A stretch of DNA of 64,000 bases. Source: Sphaerochaeta sp. (GTDB taxonomy: Bacteria; Spirochaetota; Spirochaetia; Sphaerochaetales; Sphaerochaetaceae). The DNA is taken from assembly GCA_022482495.1 (NCBI GenBank), contig JAKVPA010000001.1, positions 310,001-374,000 of the forward strand. Reading direction: 5' to 3'. A model generated the notes under the pieces. The model made no database searches. It saw nothing but the letters and a program-made list of their open reading frames with translations, and was not told where the DNA came from. Position 1 is the stretch's first letter, and every line of letters begins with the position of its first letter. The translations under genes and the position numbers were made by a program. Shown in pieces: positions 36,109 through 44,186 of the stretch.

Positions 36109-37071
36109 TCAGTAACCACCTACTGACTTTTTATCATTCCTCCTTGTCATGGGATTACAATCACCTACCACGCCTTTCATCGTCTGAACGGCATGTTCCA
36201 ACACCGGCAGCACCACGGAGAGGTTCTCCTCCACCGCCTTGGGACTGCCGGGAAGATTCACCACCAGCGTCTTGTTCCGGATCACCGCAACCGCGCGGGA
36301 GAGCATTCCGTGGGGCGTTTTCGCGAGCGAAGCGGCCCGCATCGCCTCAGCGATGCCCGGCACCTGTCGCTCGGCGACGGAAAGCGTCGCTTCCGGCGTC
36401 AGATCCCGTGGGGACAGTCCCGTCCCCCCGGTGGTCAGCACCACATCGGCCTGGCATCCATCACAGATGTCCCGGAGAACATCAGAGAGCGGATGGATGC
36501 CATCGGGAAGCAGTGTTTGGGAGACAACGGCACATCCCGCTTCCTCCACCATCCGGACGATCACCGGCGAGCTCTTGTCTTCCGCCTCCCCTCTGCTGCA
36601 CCGGTCACTCAGGCAGACGACGGCCACACGGATTTGCGGATACACGGAAAGCACATCCCCGGCTTTCAGCGTACCGTCATGCAACACCCGGGCGAACGTA
36701 CCGTACATCGGCATGATGCACGTTCCGGTCCGTTTCTGGATGGCGCACCCACTGTGGCATTCCTTGCCGATCTGGCTGACCATCATCACCACGCTCCTAT
36801 AAGCAATGATCGTCCCGAGGGGAAGCGTGGAAGGATCAACGCCCTGCAGGACGATGTTCTCCCCGAACGCCCCCCATCCTACCTGCATTCCCTGTTCCTG
36901 GTTGAACGCGTCGATCCGCTCCTGGGAGAGCAGGCTCACCTGCCGGATGGGAGAGCCGGCGTGGGCGTCCCCTTCCACCCCCCATTCCGTTTTCAGCTGG
37001 ATCTTTTCCACCGGCTGTTTGACCGTTCCCTTCCGCTCGCTGACACATACGGCGATCACCTTCGCTTTCAT
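36109..37071 (-). CDS. MOSC domain - MogA/MoaB fusion protein
   Basis: Molybdenum-cofactor protein of 320 residues. The first half (1-145) is a MOSC domain: IQLKTEWGVEGDAHAGSPIRQVSLLS and the conserved Cys block GKECHSGCAIQ near 98. The second half (about 150-310) is a MogA/MoaB molybdopterin-adenylyltransferase domain: VAVVCLSDRCSRGEAEDKSS, then LTTGGTGLSPRDLTPEAT and VNLPGSPKAVEENL. ATG 37071 was chosen: GGAGG lies 6 nt before it but directly touches the earlier in-frame ATG at 37077. The last residues (KSVGGY) border the IS110 element and may be foreign. Starts 2 bp after the moaA stop. Confidence 0.9.
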   Translation of the reverse strand: MKAKVIAVCVSERKGTVKQPVEKIQLKTEWGVEGDAHAGSPIRQVSLLSQERIDAFNQEQGMQVGWGAFGENIVLQGVDPSTLPLGTIIAYRSVVMMVSQIGKECHSGCAIQKRTGTCIMPMYGTFARVLHDGTLKAGDVLSVYPQIRVAVVCLSDRCSRGEAEDKSSPVIVRMVEEAGCAVVSQTLLPDGIHPLSDVLRDICDGCQADVVLTTGGTGLSPRDLTPEATLSVAERQVPGIAEAMRAASLAKTPHGMLSRAVAVIRNKTLVVNLPGSPKAVEENLSVVLPVLEHAVQTMKGVVGDCNPMTRRNDKKSVGGY

Positions 37072-37073
37072 CC

Positions 37074-38018
37074 TCATCCTCCAATCCATCCCAACGGGAC
37101 ACGTCCGCCATGCCCCTCTCCAAAATGGTGGCATTCCGGTTTCTGTTCCACCTGGTGGCGAAGCATCTCACGCACACGGTCGTCCGGCAAATCCAACAAC
37201 GCCGAACAGTCCATCACCGGCTTCTGGTCAAGGCAAAGCTGGAGCTTGCCGTCGCCACGCAGGCGCACCCGGTTGCAATCCTGGCAGAACTGGTGGCTTA
37301 GCGCCCCAATGAACCCCACCGTTACCCCTTGATAGTTCCGATACCACGCAGGTCCATACCCCACCGGGGAAAGGGGGGAAGAAGGACCACAGATTTCCTC
37401 CAGATACGAAGCAACCGTGGTGACGGAAACCCCATGCAGCCGGGACGCCGGACCGAACGGCATCAATTCGATGAACCGTACCGGAATGTTGCGGGAGGCG
37501 GCGAACTGATACACCTGGGAGGCCTGTTCCTTCCAGGACTCAGCCAACGGAACGCAGTTCAGTTTGACGGGCAGCCCTTCGGACAGGGCGGCGTCAATTC
37601 CCTGGATCACCACGTCCCCATCCCCACCACCGGAAAGAAAGCGGAACAGCGCGGGATCGGTTGCGTCCAGGCTGACATTCAGCGAAGAGAGGCCGTTTTC
37701 CTTCAGCGAACGGGCCATAGAAGCCAAATGGGAGCCGTTGGTCGTCATCGTCACCGCCCGGATGCCATCCATCGACCGTACACTCCGGACGAACGGGACG
37801 ACGCCTTCACGAAGCAGCGGCTCCCCTCCGGTGATCCGCACATGGCTGATGTCCATCTCAGAAAACAGCCGGACCAACCGGGCAAGGACAGGAAGCGGAA
37901 GCAGGTCGGCCGCAATGCCTCCCCCACAGTAGCGGCATTGGAAATCGCACGCCTCGGTGACCGATACCCTGAGGTAATCGATCTTCCGTCCTCGTCCGTC
38001 AACCAACGTATCGGCCAT
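37074..38018 (-). CDS. moaA: GTP 3',8-cyclase
   Basis: Radical-SAM enzyme for the first step of molybdenum-cofactor synthesis, acting with MoaC. 314 residues. N-terminal cluster motif CDFQCRYC near 24-31, SAM motif RITGGEPLLR near 61, then TTNGSHL. The C-terminal cluster CQDCNRVRLRGDGKLQLC near 243-260 binds the substrate-side 4Fe-4S. The protein ends in Gly-Gly, as active MoaA proteins do. The start overlaps the moaC 3' end by 20 bp, with a GGACGGGGG purine stretch before it. Confidence 0.95.
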   Translation of the reverse strand: MADTLVDGRGRKIDYLRVSVTEACDFQCRYCGGGIAADLLPLPVLARLVRLFSEMDISHVRITGGEPLLREGVVPFVRSVRSMDGIRAVTMTTNGSHLASMARSLKENGLSSLNVSLDATDPALFRFLSGGGDGDVVIQGIDAALSEGLPVKLNCVPLAESWKEQASQVYQFAASRNIPVRFIELMPFGPASRLHGVSVTTVASYLEEICGPSSPLSPVGYGPAWYRNYQGVTVGFIGALSHQFCQDCNRVRLRGDGKLQLCLDQKPVMDCSALLDLPDDRVREMLRHQVEQKPECHHFGEGHGGRVPLGWIGG

Positions 38019-38469
38019 CTTTGCCCCCGTCCTTCAACGCCACGTGGATTTCCCCGATCCGCATGCCACGGTCCATCGCCTTGCACATGTCATAGATGGT
38101 AAGGAGCGCCACGGAACAGCCGGTGAGCGCTTCCATCTCCACCCCGGTTTCCGCGGTGGTTTTCGTCTCGCACCGGCACAGTATGGCTGGTGTCTCTTCC
38201 TGGAACGTAAAGGAAACCGCCACATGGGAAAGGAACAACGGGTGGCACAGGGGGATCAAAGAACTGGTCTGTTTGGACGCAATGATGCCGGCGATCTGGG
38301 CGGTGGCCAGGGCGTCCCCTTTGGCAAGCGTCCGGCTCCGGATGGCTTCAAATGTTTCCCGTTTCATCGTGATGGTTCCTTCCGCCACGGCGATCCGTGC
38401 GGTTTTCGGTTTTTCGGAGACATCCACCATCACCACCGATCCATCATCGGCGACATGGGAAAGCGGCAT
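37999..38469 (-). CDS. moaC: Cyclic pyranopterin monophosphate synthase
   Basis: Converts the MoaA product to cPMP. The 156-residue protein matches the family length. LSHVADDGSVVMVDVSEKPKTARIA opens it; KGDALATAQIAGIIASKQTSSLIPLCHPL near 70 holds the active-site region, and TGVEMEALTGCSVALLTIYDMCKAMD near 115 the conserved core, ending LKDGGK. AAGGAGG lies 8 nt before ATG 38469, which overlaps the upstream stop (TGATG). Moa genes D and E are not in this window. Confidence 0.95.
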   Translation of the reverse strand: MPLSHVADDGSVVMVDVSEKPKTARIAVAEGTITMKRETFEAIRSRTLAKGDALATAQIAGIIASKQTSSLIPLCHPLFLSHVAVSFTFQEETPAILCRCETKTTAETGVEMEALTGCSVALLTIYDMCKAMDRGMRIGEIHVALKDGGKDGRYVG

Positions 38470-39503
38470 CACAGGCCTCCTTTGCCAAAGGCGCAGATCG
38501 GGTAGACACACGGATCGCAGCCAAGGCACAATCCGCCATCCCCCATGGCTGAGATATCCTCCGCCGTAATGGGAATGCCGGCGACCAGGCGGGGAAGCAG
38601 GACGTCAAAGACGGTCCGTTTGGCATACATCACGCACCCGGGCAGTCCGACGATGGGCACTCCACCGTCAAAGTACCCCAGCATGCACATCGCCCCGGGC
38701 AGAACGGGGAAGCCGTAGCGCACCACACGAGCCCCGCTGTCAGCGATGGCCTTGGGCGTCCGGTCGTCCGGGTCGACGCTCATGCCGCCGGTGCAGAGAA
38801 TCATGCCGGCATGTTCTTCCCTGGCCTGGGCGATCAAATCCCCGATCCGTTTGGCGTCATCCCCGCCGTAGGTGACGGAGAGGGTGCGGATACCAAACTC
38901 ATTTTGCAGTTTCTTCGAAACCACCGGTGAGAACGTGTCGGTGATCAACCCTTTCCGAACCTCTTCCCCGGTGACGATGATGGCGCACGTCGTGACAGCA
39001 AACGGATGGATGGAGAGAATCGGGTGCTCTTTGTCCGCGATGGCGGCCACCTTCCGCATCGTCCCCTTGGGGATGACCAGCGGGATGACCCGCATGCCGG
39101 CAAGCTTGTCCCCCGGCTTCACCACGCTGTGGTTGGGACGGGTGGCGATCATCACCTCGGGGATCCGGTTGATGGACAACAGCCGCTGGACATCCACTTC
39201 CAGCACCCCGGTGATGTTGCTTTTCAGCTCAATTTTCCCCTCTTTGGGAAGGGACGCGTCCATGTACTGGTTCATTGCGGCATCCCGGAGGATGGCTGCT
39301 CCGTCATCTTCATGGAGCATGGTGTCATCCATCTCCCAGACATACAGATGCTCTTTCCCCATGGAAAGCAGAACGGGAATATCCTCGTTGGTGACCACGT
39401 GTCCTTTCCGAAACCGGGCATCCTTGGTCACCCCGACAATGATCTGCGTCATGTCGTGGCAGAGCACCTGCCCGACGGCGTCTTCCGTACGGACCAGCTT
39501 CAT
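38469..39503 (-). CDS. MoeA/MogA-like molybdopterin-binding protein with Cys-rich tail
   Basis: A 344-residue protein. The N-terminal half (KLVRTEDAVGQVLCHDMTQI... FRKGHVV) resembles the MoeA entry domain, and the second half is a molybdopterin-binding (MoCF) fold: IIVTGEEV, then MILCTGGMSVDPDDRTPKAI and the GLPGCVMY motif. The C-terminus carries GGLCLGCDPCVYPICAFGKGG, four Cys in a CX2CX2CX4C-like array that could bind a metal or Fe-S cluster. Homologues with this tail accompany purine and xanthine hydroxylases; the exact role is not established. GGAGGAGG lies 8 nt before ATG 39503. First gene of the moa block; an operator-like palindrome lies just upstream. Confidence 0.85.
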   Translation of the reverse strand: MKLVRTEDAVGQVLCHDMTQIIVGVTKDARFRKGHVVTNEDIPVLLSMGKEHLYVWEMDDTMLHEDDGAAILRDAAMNQYMDASLPKEGKIELKSNITGVLEVDVQRLLSINRIPEVMIATRPNHSVVKPGDKLAGMRVIPLVIPKGTMRKVAAIADKEHPILSIHPFAVTTCAIIVTGEEVRKGLITDTFSPVVSKKLQNEFGIRTLSVTYGGDDAKRIGDLIAQAREEHAGMILCTGGMSVDPDDRTPKAIADSGARVVRYGFPVLPGAMCMLGYFDGGVPIVGLPGCVMYAKRTVFDVLLPRLVAGIPITAEDISAMGDGGLCLGCDPCVYPICAFGKGGL

Positions 39504-39519
39504 CAAGCGCCTCCTCCAT

Positions 39520-39545
39520 CCATTATGTTTATATACGCATAATGG
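39520..39545. promoter_or_regulatory. Perfect inverted repeat, likely operator of moa block
   Basis: CCATTATG (39520-39527) and CATAATGG (39538-39545) are exact inverted copies separated by 10 bp of TATATA-rich sequence. It lies 17 bp upstream of the MoeA-like start codon and about 86 bp upstream of the divergent DUF1848 gene. Confidence 0.6.
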
Positions 39546-39596
39546 AAACCTACACGGTATCATACGGTTTGTCAACGAAAAAGAAAAGCTACAGAA

Positions 39597-39625
39597 TTGA
39601 CTTCACGGGTATTTTTCGGTACCAC
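39597..39625 (+). promoter_or_regulatory. Promoter of the DUF1848 gene, predicted leaderless
   Basis: TTGACT, 17 bp, TACCAC, then 6 nt to the ATG at 39632. The -35 is strong and the -10 weak. Confidence 0.48.
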
Positions 39626-39631
39626 CAGGGT

Positions 39632-40493
39632 ATGCTCATCAACACCGGAGGCAGGACGGATCTGGTAGCCTGCTACACGCCATGGCTCATCCAGCGGTTT
39701 CGCGAAGGGGTCGTGATGGTACGCAATCCGTACGATCACCACGCGGTGAGCCGGTATCGGCTGGACCCTTCCGTGGTGGACGGGGTGGTCTTCTGTTCCA
39801 AGGATTACCGCCCGATCATCCCGTTCCTCGGGGAGATATTCCAACGGTTCCCCACCTACTTCCACTTCACCATCACCGCCTACGGAACGGATATCGAACC
39901 CAATGTCCCGGACATCCCGACCAGCATCCATACCTTGCTGGAACTGGAGAAACAGGTGGGGAGCAGACGCATCTCCTGGAGATACGATCCCATTTTGCTC
40001 ACCCCGACCTATCCCGTGCAGCGGCATCTGGAAACCTTCGCACAGCTGGCGGAAACATTGAAAGGTCACGTGGACCGATGCATCTTCAGTTTCGTCCAGA
40101 TCTATCCCAAACTCCGGCAGACGTTTCCTTCGTTGGAAGCGGTCAGCCAGAGCGACAAGGAACGTCCTTGCCCAGGGAATGGGGGAGATCGCCCGTAAGG
40201 CGGGCATCCCCCTGCAAATCTGTGGTTCTGACGAAGATTTCTCCCGATTCGGCATTCTGCCATCCGGCTGTCTGACACTCCCCGTTCTGGGGAGAGCCAA
40301 CGGCATCACGTTCCCACCCCACCCCCATCGGGGCATGCGACCGGGCTGCCACTGTGTGGAAAGCCGGGACATCGGCGCCTACGGCACCTGCACCAACGGA
40401 TGCCGGTACTGCTACGCCACCAGCGATTTCGCCAAAGCGGCACGAATGCGATCACAAAACAATCCCGCCTCTCCTCTGCTCATCGGGAAATAG
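39632..40493 (+). pseudogene. DUF1848 protein, frameshifted
   Basis: Corrected length is 286 residues. Opening SINTGGRTD-type motif (MLINTGGRTDLVACYTPWL), then VRNPYDHHAVSRYRL, FCSKDYRPI and ITAYGTDIEPNVP, all DUF1848 landmarks. One extra base at about 40163-40167 breaks KERLAQGMGEIARKAG; the second part goes on to GCHCVESRDIGAYGTCTNGCRYCYATSD and NPASPLLIGK. The Cys-X3-Cys-X2-Cys-Tyr-Ala array suggests an Fe-S or radical-SAM-like site, but the function is not established. Upstream in-frame codons exist, but ATG 39632 starts the conserved domain and follows a -10 by 6 nt. Confidence 0.8.
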
Positions 40494-40567
40494 GGCCGAA
40501 AGACCACATCACGGATGCCAGGCAGGTATCCTTCGGGCCACAGCGCCAACCAAGCCTGTTCGACTGA

Positions 40568-41953
40568 TCAGTCGGCGACGGCCTGTTCCGTCTGGGATGC
40601 CACCACCTCGTCGCCAAAGACCCGCTGGAGAAGGAACACCCGCCGCTTGGCGACAAACGCGTGGATGGTGACGACCGCCGCCACCGTCTCTGCGGCGTAG
40701 ACACTCAGCCACACCCCATCCAGCCCAATGAGGAACGGCAAAAGGATGATGGCGATCGGCTCGGCGATAAGGGATCGGGTCGATGAGATGATGGCCGACG
40801 TCTTCCCGTCACACAGGGCGGTGAAGAACGACGAACCGAAGACGGGCAGCCCGCAGAGCAGGTAGCTGAACGCGTACATCCGGAAGCCCCGTACCGTCAT
40901 GGCGGACACGGCGTTTCCCTGGCCCAGGAACAAGCGGACGATCGTCGGGGCGAACACCTCAGCAAAGACCGTCATGGACAGAGACATTCCCCCGATCATC
41001 ACCAGGCACTTCTTGAACAAGCTGGAAAGCTCCTTCTTGTTTCCCGCGCCGAAGTGGAACCCCACCACCGGCGCGATGCCCATGGAAAAGCCGACAAAGA
41101 TGGAGACGAAGATCGAATTCATGTAGTCAAGGACGGTCATCGACGCAACCCCGGCTTCCCCTGCCAGCCGCATCATCTGGTTGTTGTACAGAAACGCCAA
41201 CAAGGAAGCGGAGAACGAAGAGAGCATCTCGGAGTACCCGTTGGAACAGCTATGCTTCAGCATGGCGGCGTCCCACTGGGGCCGACGCAAATGGAGCAGG
41301 CTCCGGTTATGGGAAAAGAAATAGACCAAGGGAAGCACGCCTCCCACGGCATAGCCCAGTACCGTCGCCCATGCCGCCCCGGCGATCCCCAACCCGAAGA
41401 CCACGATGAACAGGAAATCGAACAACACGTTGGTCAGGCCTGCGGCGATGGAGAACAGGAATCCCAGACGGGGCTTTCCCGCCGTGACGAAGAACATCTG
41501 GAACGTCGTCTGCAACAAGTACGCAACCGACCCGATGACCAGAATCCGTCCATAGGTGACAGCGTCTTCCATCAGAATGTCGCTGGCACCCATCATACGG
41601 GCGATGGGCCTGATGAACATCACGCCCAAAAAGGTCAACAGAGCTCCGACCAGCACCACGGCGAGGACGACCAGGGAAAAATAGGCTTCCGCCGTTTTCC
41701 TCCTCCCCTCGCCCAGTTTCTTTGAAACTTCCGCCGATCCCCCGGCCCCAAGCATGTAGCCGAACGCGCCGATGAACATCGGCAGCGGCATGATGATGTT
41801 GATGGCCGAGAGCCCATTCCTTCCCACGATGTTTGCGACAAACAACCCGTCGACGATGCTGTAGATGGAAGAGCAAAGCAGCATCAGTACGGACGGCAAC
41901 GTAAAATGGGCGATACGGCCATAGGTAAAATGGTCGGACAATGAAACACGCAT
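40568..41953 (-). CDS. MATE-family multidrug efflux transporter
   Basis: Cation-coupled exporter in the inner membrane, 461 residues with twelve predicted helices. It opens LSDHFTYGRIAHFTLPSVLMLLCSSIYSIVDGLFVANIVG, as MATE proteins do; the second half repeats the pattern (NNQMMRLAGEAGVASMTVLDYMNSIF, then GIAPVVGFHFGAGNKKEL). It sits 75 bp downstream of a MarR regulator on the same strand, which probably controls it. Start ATG 41953; GGGGG lies about 10 nt before it, a loose ribosome site. Substrate unknown. Confidence 0.92.
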   Translation of the reverse strand: MRVSLSDHFTYGRIAHFTLPSVLMLLCSSIYSIVDGLFVANIVGRNGLSAINIIMPLPMFIGAFGYMLGAGGSAEVSKKLGEGRRKTAEAYFSLVVLAVVLVGALLTFLGVMFIRPIARMMGASDILMEDAVTYGRILVIGSVAYLLQTTFQMFFVTAGKPRLGFLFSIAAGLTNVLFDFLFIVVFGLGIAGAAWATVLGYAVGGVLPLVYFFSHNRSLLHLRRPQWDAAMLKHSCSNGYSEMLSSFSASLLAFLYNNQMMRLAGEAGVASMTVLDYMNSIFVSIFVGFSMGIAPVVGFHFGAGNKKELSSLFKKCLVMIGGMSLSMTVFAEVFAPTIVRLFLGQGNAVSAMTVRGFRMYAFSYLLCGLPVFGSSFFTALCDGKTSAIISSTRSLIAEPIAIILLPFLIGLDGVWLSVYAAETVAAVVTIHAFVAKRRVFLLQRVFGDEVVASQTEQAVAD

Positions 41954-42027
41954 CAACAAAACCCCCAATGCACAGGAAACCATGGACCCTCTGCGGGCCT
42001 GGCAACGAAACCTTCATGGATTGGGCG

Positions 42028-42483
42028 TCACGAGCGGGAATGCTTCCCCAGTTCCTCCCGCACGAAAGCAAGTTGCTTTTGTGACAGGCGGACCAACGTC
42101 TCCCTCTCTTCGGGGGACAAGCGCGAAAAGGCGCGCTCCTGCGCCACAAAGACAGGGGACACATTGGTCCGGGCGAACTGCTTGCCGAATTCCGTCAAGC
42201 TCACCCATTTGTTTTTCCTGTTCTCCGAGGACGCCTCAATGAGAAGATACCCGGCTTTCTCGAGCTTCACCAGCGATGAGTGCAGGGTCTGTTTGGAAAA
42301 CGACCACGTGGCGCACATCGTTGCCGGCGTCAGGGGACTCCCCGCTTCAGAGAGGATGTGCAACACCCACATGTCGCTGTCGGCAAGCCCCAAACTGACG
42401 GCCAATCCATGATACAACTCGTCATTCTCCCGGTACAGCCGCCAGAAGGCAGCCAGTCCAGGAAATGAGGGTTCATCCATCAT
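42028..42483 (-). CDS. MarR-family transcriptional regulator of MATE operon
   Basis: A 151-residue winged-helix regulator: LGLADSDMWVLHILSEAGSPLTPATMCATWSFSKQTLHSSLVKLEKAGYLLIEASSENRKNKWVSLTEFG contains recognition helix and wing. It probably represses itself and the MATE exporter downstream until a toxic compound binds. The first ATG (42483) lies 7 nt after TATAAC and has no Shine-Dalgarno, so it looks leaderless; a second ATG follows directly. Two direct GATTTC-type repeats upstream may be its binding sites. Confidence 0.9.
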   Translation of the reverse strand: MMDEPSFPGLAAFWRLYRENDELYHGLAVSLGLADSDMWVLHILSEAGSPLTPATMCATWSFSKQTLHSSLVKLEKAGYLLIEASSENRKNKWVSLTEFGKQFARTNVSPVFVAQERAFSRLSPEERETLVRLSQKQLAFVREELGKHSRS

Positions 42484-42490
42484 GCAGCCC

Positions 42491-42536
42491 GTTATAGTCC
42501 GATTTCATACTTTCAATATATGTCTGATTTCGTACT
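42491..42536 (-). promoter_or_regulatory. -10 element and direct repeats upstream of marR-MATE
   Basis: On the minus strand TATAAC (42491-42496) ends 7 nt before the ATG. No good -35 at 17 bp. On the plus strand GATTTCATACT (42501-42511) and GATTTCGTACT (42526-42536) are direct repeats 25 bp apart, each preceded by a GTC-pyrimidine, suggesting two protein-binding sites over the promoter. Confidence 0.5.
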
Positions 42537-42583
42537 ATGTCAACCCCCGTCCGATGTGCTATGATGCTTTCAAAGAGGTGGAC

Positions 42584-42854
42584 ATGCTCAAACCAACCAA
42601 GGTATATCGTTCCAAATTCTTCACCTGCGTCACTCTCCGACGACCCGTCAGGCATCTGGTATCTGGACGTCTCCTGCAAGACGGAACACAACGGACAAAC
42701 CGGTACCGTCACCGGCCACATTCCCCTGTGCCTGGATCTGAAGGAAAGCCCAGATGGAGGATTGGAAGCCGCTCTTTCCGTGATGGACGACACCCCGGAT
42801 GAACCGGAAGAAGGCCAGGACAACATCCTGACGTTCAAACCCAAAGGGAAATGA
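42584..42854 (+). pseudogene. Small hypothetical protein, frameshifted
   Basis: Corrected length is 89 residues. It starts MLKPTKVYRSKFFTCVTL after a GAGGTGGAC stretch, then changes frame at about 42618-42640 and continues SDDPSGIWYLDVSCKTEHNGQTG to LTFKPKGK. The single-base shift is deduced because each half lacks a proper other half and the join is seamless. Soluble, acidic, no signal peptide and no family I recognise. It lies between the divergent MarR gene and the ktrB promoter, with TATGAT upstream as a possible -10. Confidence 0.5.
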
Positions 42855-42858
42855 CGGT

Positions 42859-42887
42859 TTGCGCCGTTTCCCATTTTCCGTTATGAT
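42859..42887 (+). promoter_or_regulatory. Promoter of ktrBA, predicted leaderless
   Basis: TTGCGC, 17 bp, TATGAT, then 6 nt to the ATG at 42894. No Shine-Dalgarno. Confidence 0.68.
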
Positions 42888-42893
42888 TTTGTC

Positions 42894-44177
42894 ATGCGTA
42901 TTGCGCTTTCGACCACGCAAAAGCTTGTCATAGGCTTTCTGGCGGTCATCCTGGGGGGAGGCGCATTGCTCGCCCTCCCCATCTCGCACGCTCCCGGCGC
43001 GCGGCTTTCGGCCATCGACGCATGGTTCCTTTCCGTCAGCGCCGTCTGCGTCACCGGTCTCTCTCCGGTAGTCATCGCCGACACCCTGAGTGTGTTCGGA
43101 AAGATCGTGCTTGCCATTCTCATCCAGACCGGGGGGCTTGGATACGCGACATTCGCCATCTTCCTGTATGTCCTTTTCGGTGGGGACATTCCGTTCCGCC
43201 AGCGTGATCTCGCACAGGAATCACTGAACCAAGCAAACAGCAAGGGGATCATCACCCTCGTCAAGGTGGTGATGCTCAGTTCGCTCATCGTCGAGGCAAT
43301 CGGAACCATCATACTGGCATGGGCGTTCCGCACCCAAGCGGGATCCCCCCGAGAGGCGCTGGGATTAGGTCTCTTCCACGCGATCTCTGCATTCAACAAC
43401 GCAGGATTCGATCTCTTCGGCGACAGTCTGATGGAATGGCATGACAATCTCTTGGTCAACATGACGGTCAGCTTGCTGATCATCACCGGTGGCATCGGGT
43501 TCGTGGTCATCGCCGACATGCTCCAGGCAAAACGGTGGAAACGGTTTTCGCTCCATTCCAAAATCGTCATCTCCACGACAGGGGTGCTGCTTGTTGGCGG
43601 GATGCTGCTCATCCACGCGACATCATCGCTTTCCTGGCTGGAATCATGGTTTCTTTCCGTGACATCCCGCACCGCTGGTTTCAACAGCGTGGACACCGCC
43701 ACTCTCAACCGGAACGTCCTGTTGGTCGTCCTGTTCCTGATGTGGATTGGAGCATCTCCCGGTTCTACCGGCGGCGGTATCAAGACCACCACCTTCTTCA
43801 CCCTGCTCTGCGGGATCCGCGGGGTAGTCACCCATACCGAACCGGTGGGATTTGAACGAAAGATTTCAGACGACAGCCTCGCCAAAGCGACAGCCGTCGC
43901 GGGTCTTTCCGCACTGGCCTTGGCGCTGGGGATTTTCCTGCTTTCCCTGAGCCAGCACGCCACGAATCTGTTTGGTCTTGTGTTCGAGGCAGTCTCCGCA
44001 TTCGCCACGGTAGGGCTTTCCACCGGGGTTACCGGAACGCTTGCCACAGGGGGCAAAATCATTCTGATGGTCCTGATGTTCATCGGCCGGCTCGGCCCCG
44101 TCACCATCGCCAGCAGTCTGCAGAAACAGGAAGCACGGCACGTGCATTACGTACCGGAGACCATCATCATCGGATAG
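42894..44177 (+). CDS. ktrB: Potassium transporter KtrB/TrkG-type subunit
   Basis: Membrane subunit of a sodium-linked potassium uptake system. 427 residues, shorter than TrkH and of Ktr size. The four pore loops are VCVTGLSPVV near 51, FNNAGFDLFG near 165, TSRTAGFNSVD near 262 and FATVGLSTGVTG near 370. The IQTGGLGYATFAIF and SPGSTGGGIKTTTF stretches are conserved in the family. Start codon read as leaderless. The regulatory partner ktrA follows 9 bp later. Confidence 0.93.
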   Translation: MRIALSTTQKLVIGFLAVILGGGALLALPISHAPGARLSAIDAWFLSVSAVCVTGLSPVVIADTLSVFGKIVLAILIQTGGLGYATFAIFLYVLFGGDIPFRQRDLAQESLNQANSKGIITLVKVVMLSSLIVEAIGTIILAWAFRTQAGSPREALGLGLFHAISAFNNAGFDLFGDSLMEWHDNLLVNMTVSLLIITGGIGFVVIADMLQAKRWKRFSLHSKIVISTTGVLLVGGMLLIHATSSLSWLESWFLSVTSRTAGFNSVDTATLNRNVLLVVLFLMWIGASPGSTGGGIKTTTFFTLLCGIRGVVTHTEPVGFERKISDDSLAKATAVAGLSALALALGIFLLSLSQHATNLFGLVFEAVSAFATVGLSTGVTGTLATGGKIILMVLMFIGRLGPVTIASSLQKQEARHVHYVPETIIIG

Positions 44178-44186
44178 GAGAAAAAG

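Larger units (their letters stand above)
34745..36125 (-). mobile_element. IS110-family insertion sequence (ends approximate)
   Basis: An element of about 1.4 kb with a DEDD transposase gene and a long noncoding end upstream of it. There is no clear terminal inverted repeat or target duplication, as is normal for IS110. Limits are guessed from the transposase stop at 34751 and from the structured sequence near 36106; the true right end may lie a few bases inside the mogA-type gene. It splits a minus-strand molybdenum gene cluster. Confidence 0.75.

Noticed and set aside
34684-36134. ATAAAAAGTCA at 34684-34694 and its inverted copy at 36124-36134 as IS110 terminal repeats
   Set aside because: The left copy lies in the modA leader over its ribosome site, IS110 elements usually lack such ends, and an 11-bp A-rich match can be chance.
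40560-40573. Perfect 14-bp palindrome CGACTGATCAGTCG
   Set aside because: It overlaps the MATE stop codon, has no loop or T-run and is not near a promoter; no role can be argued.
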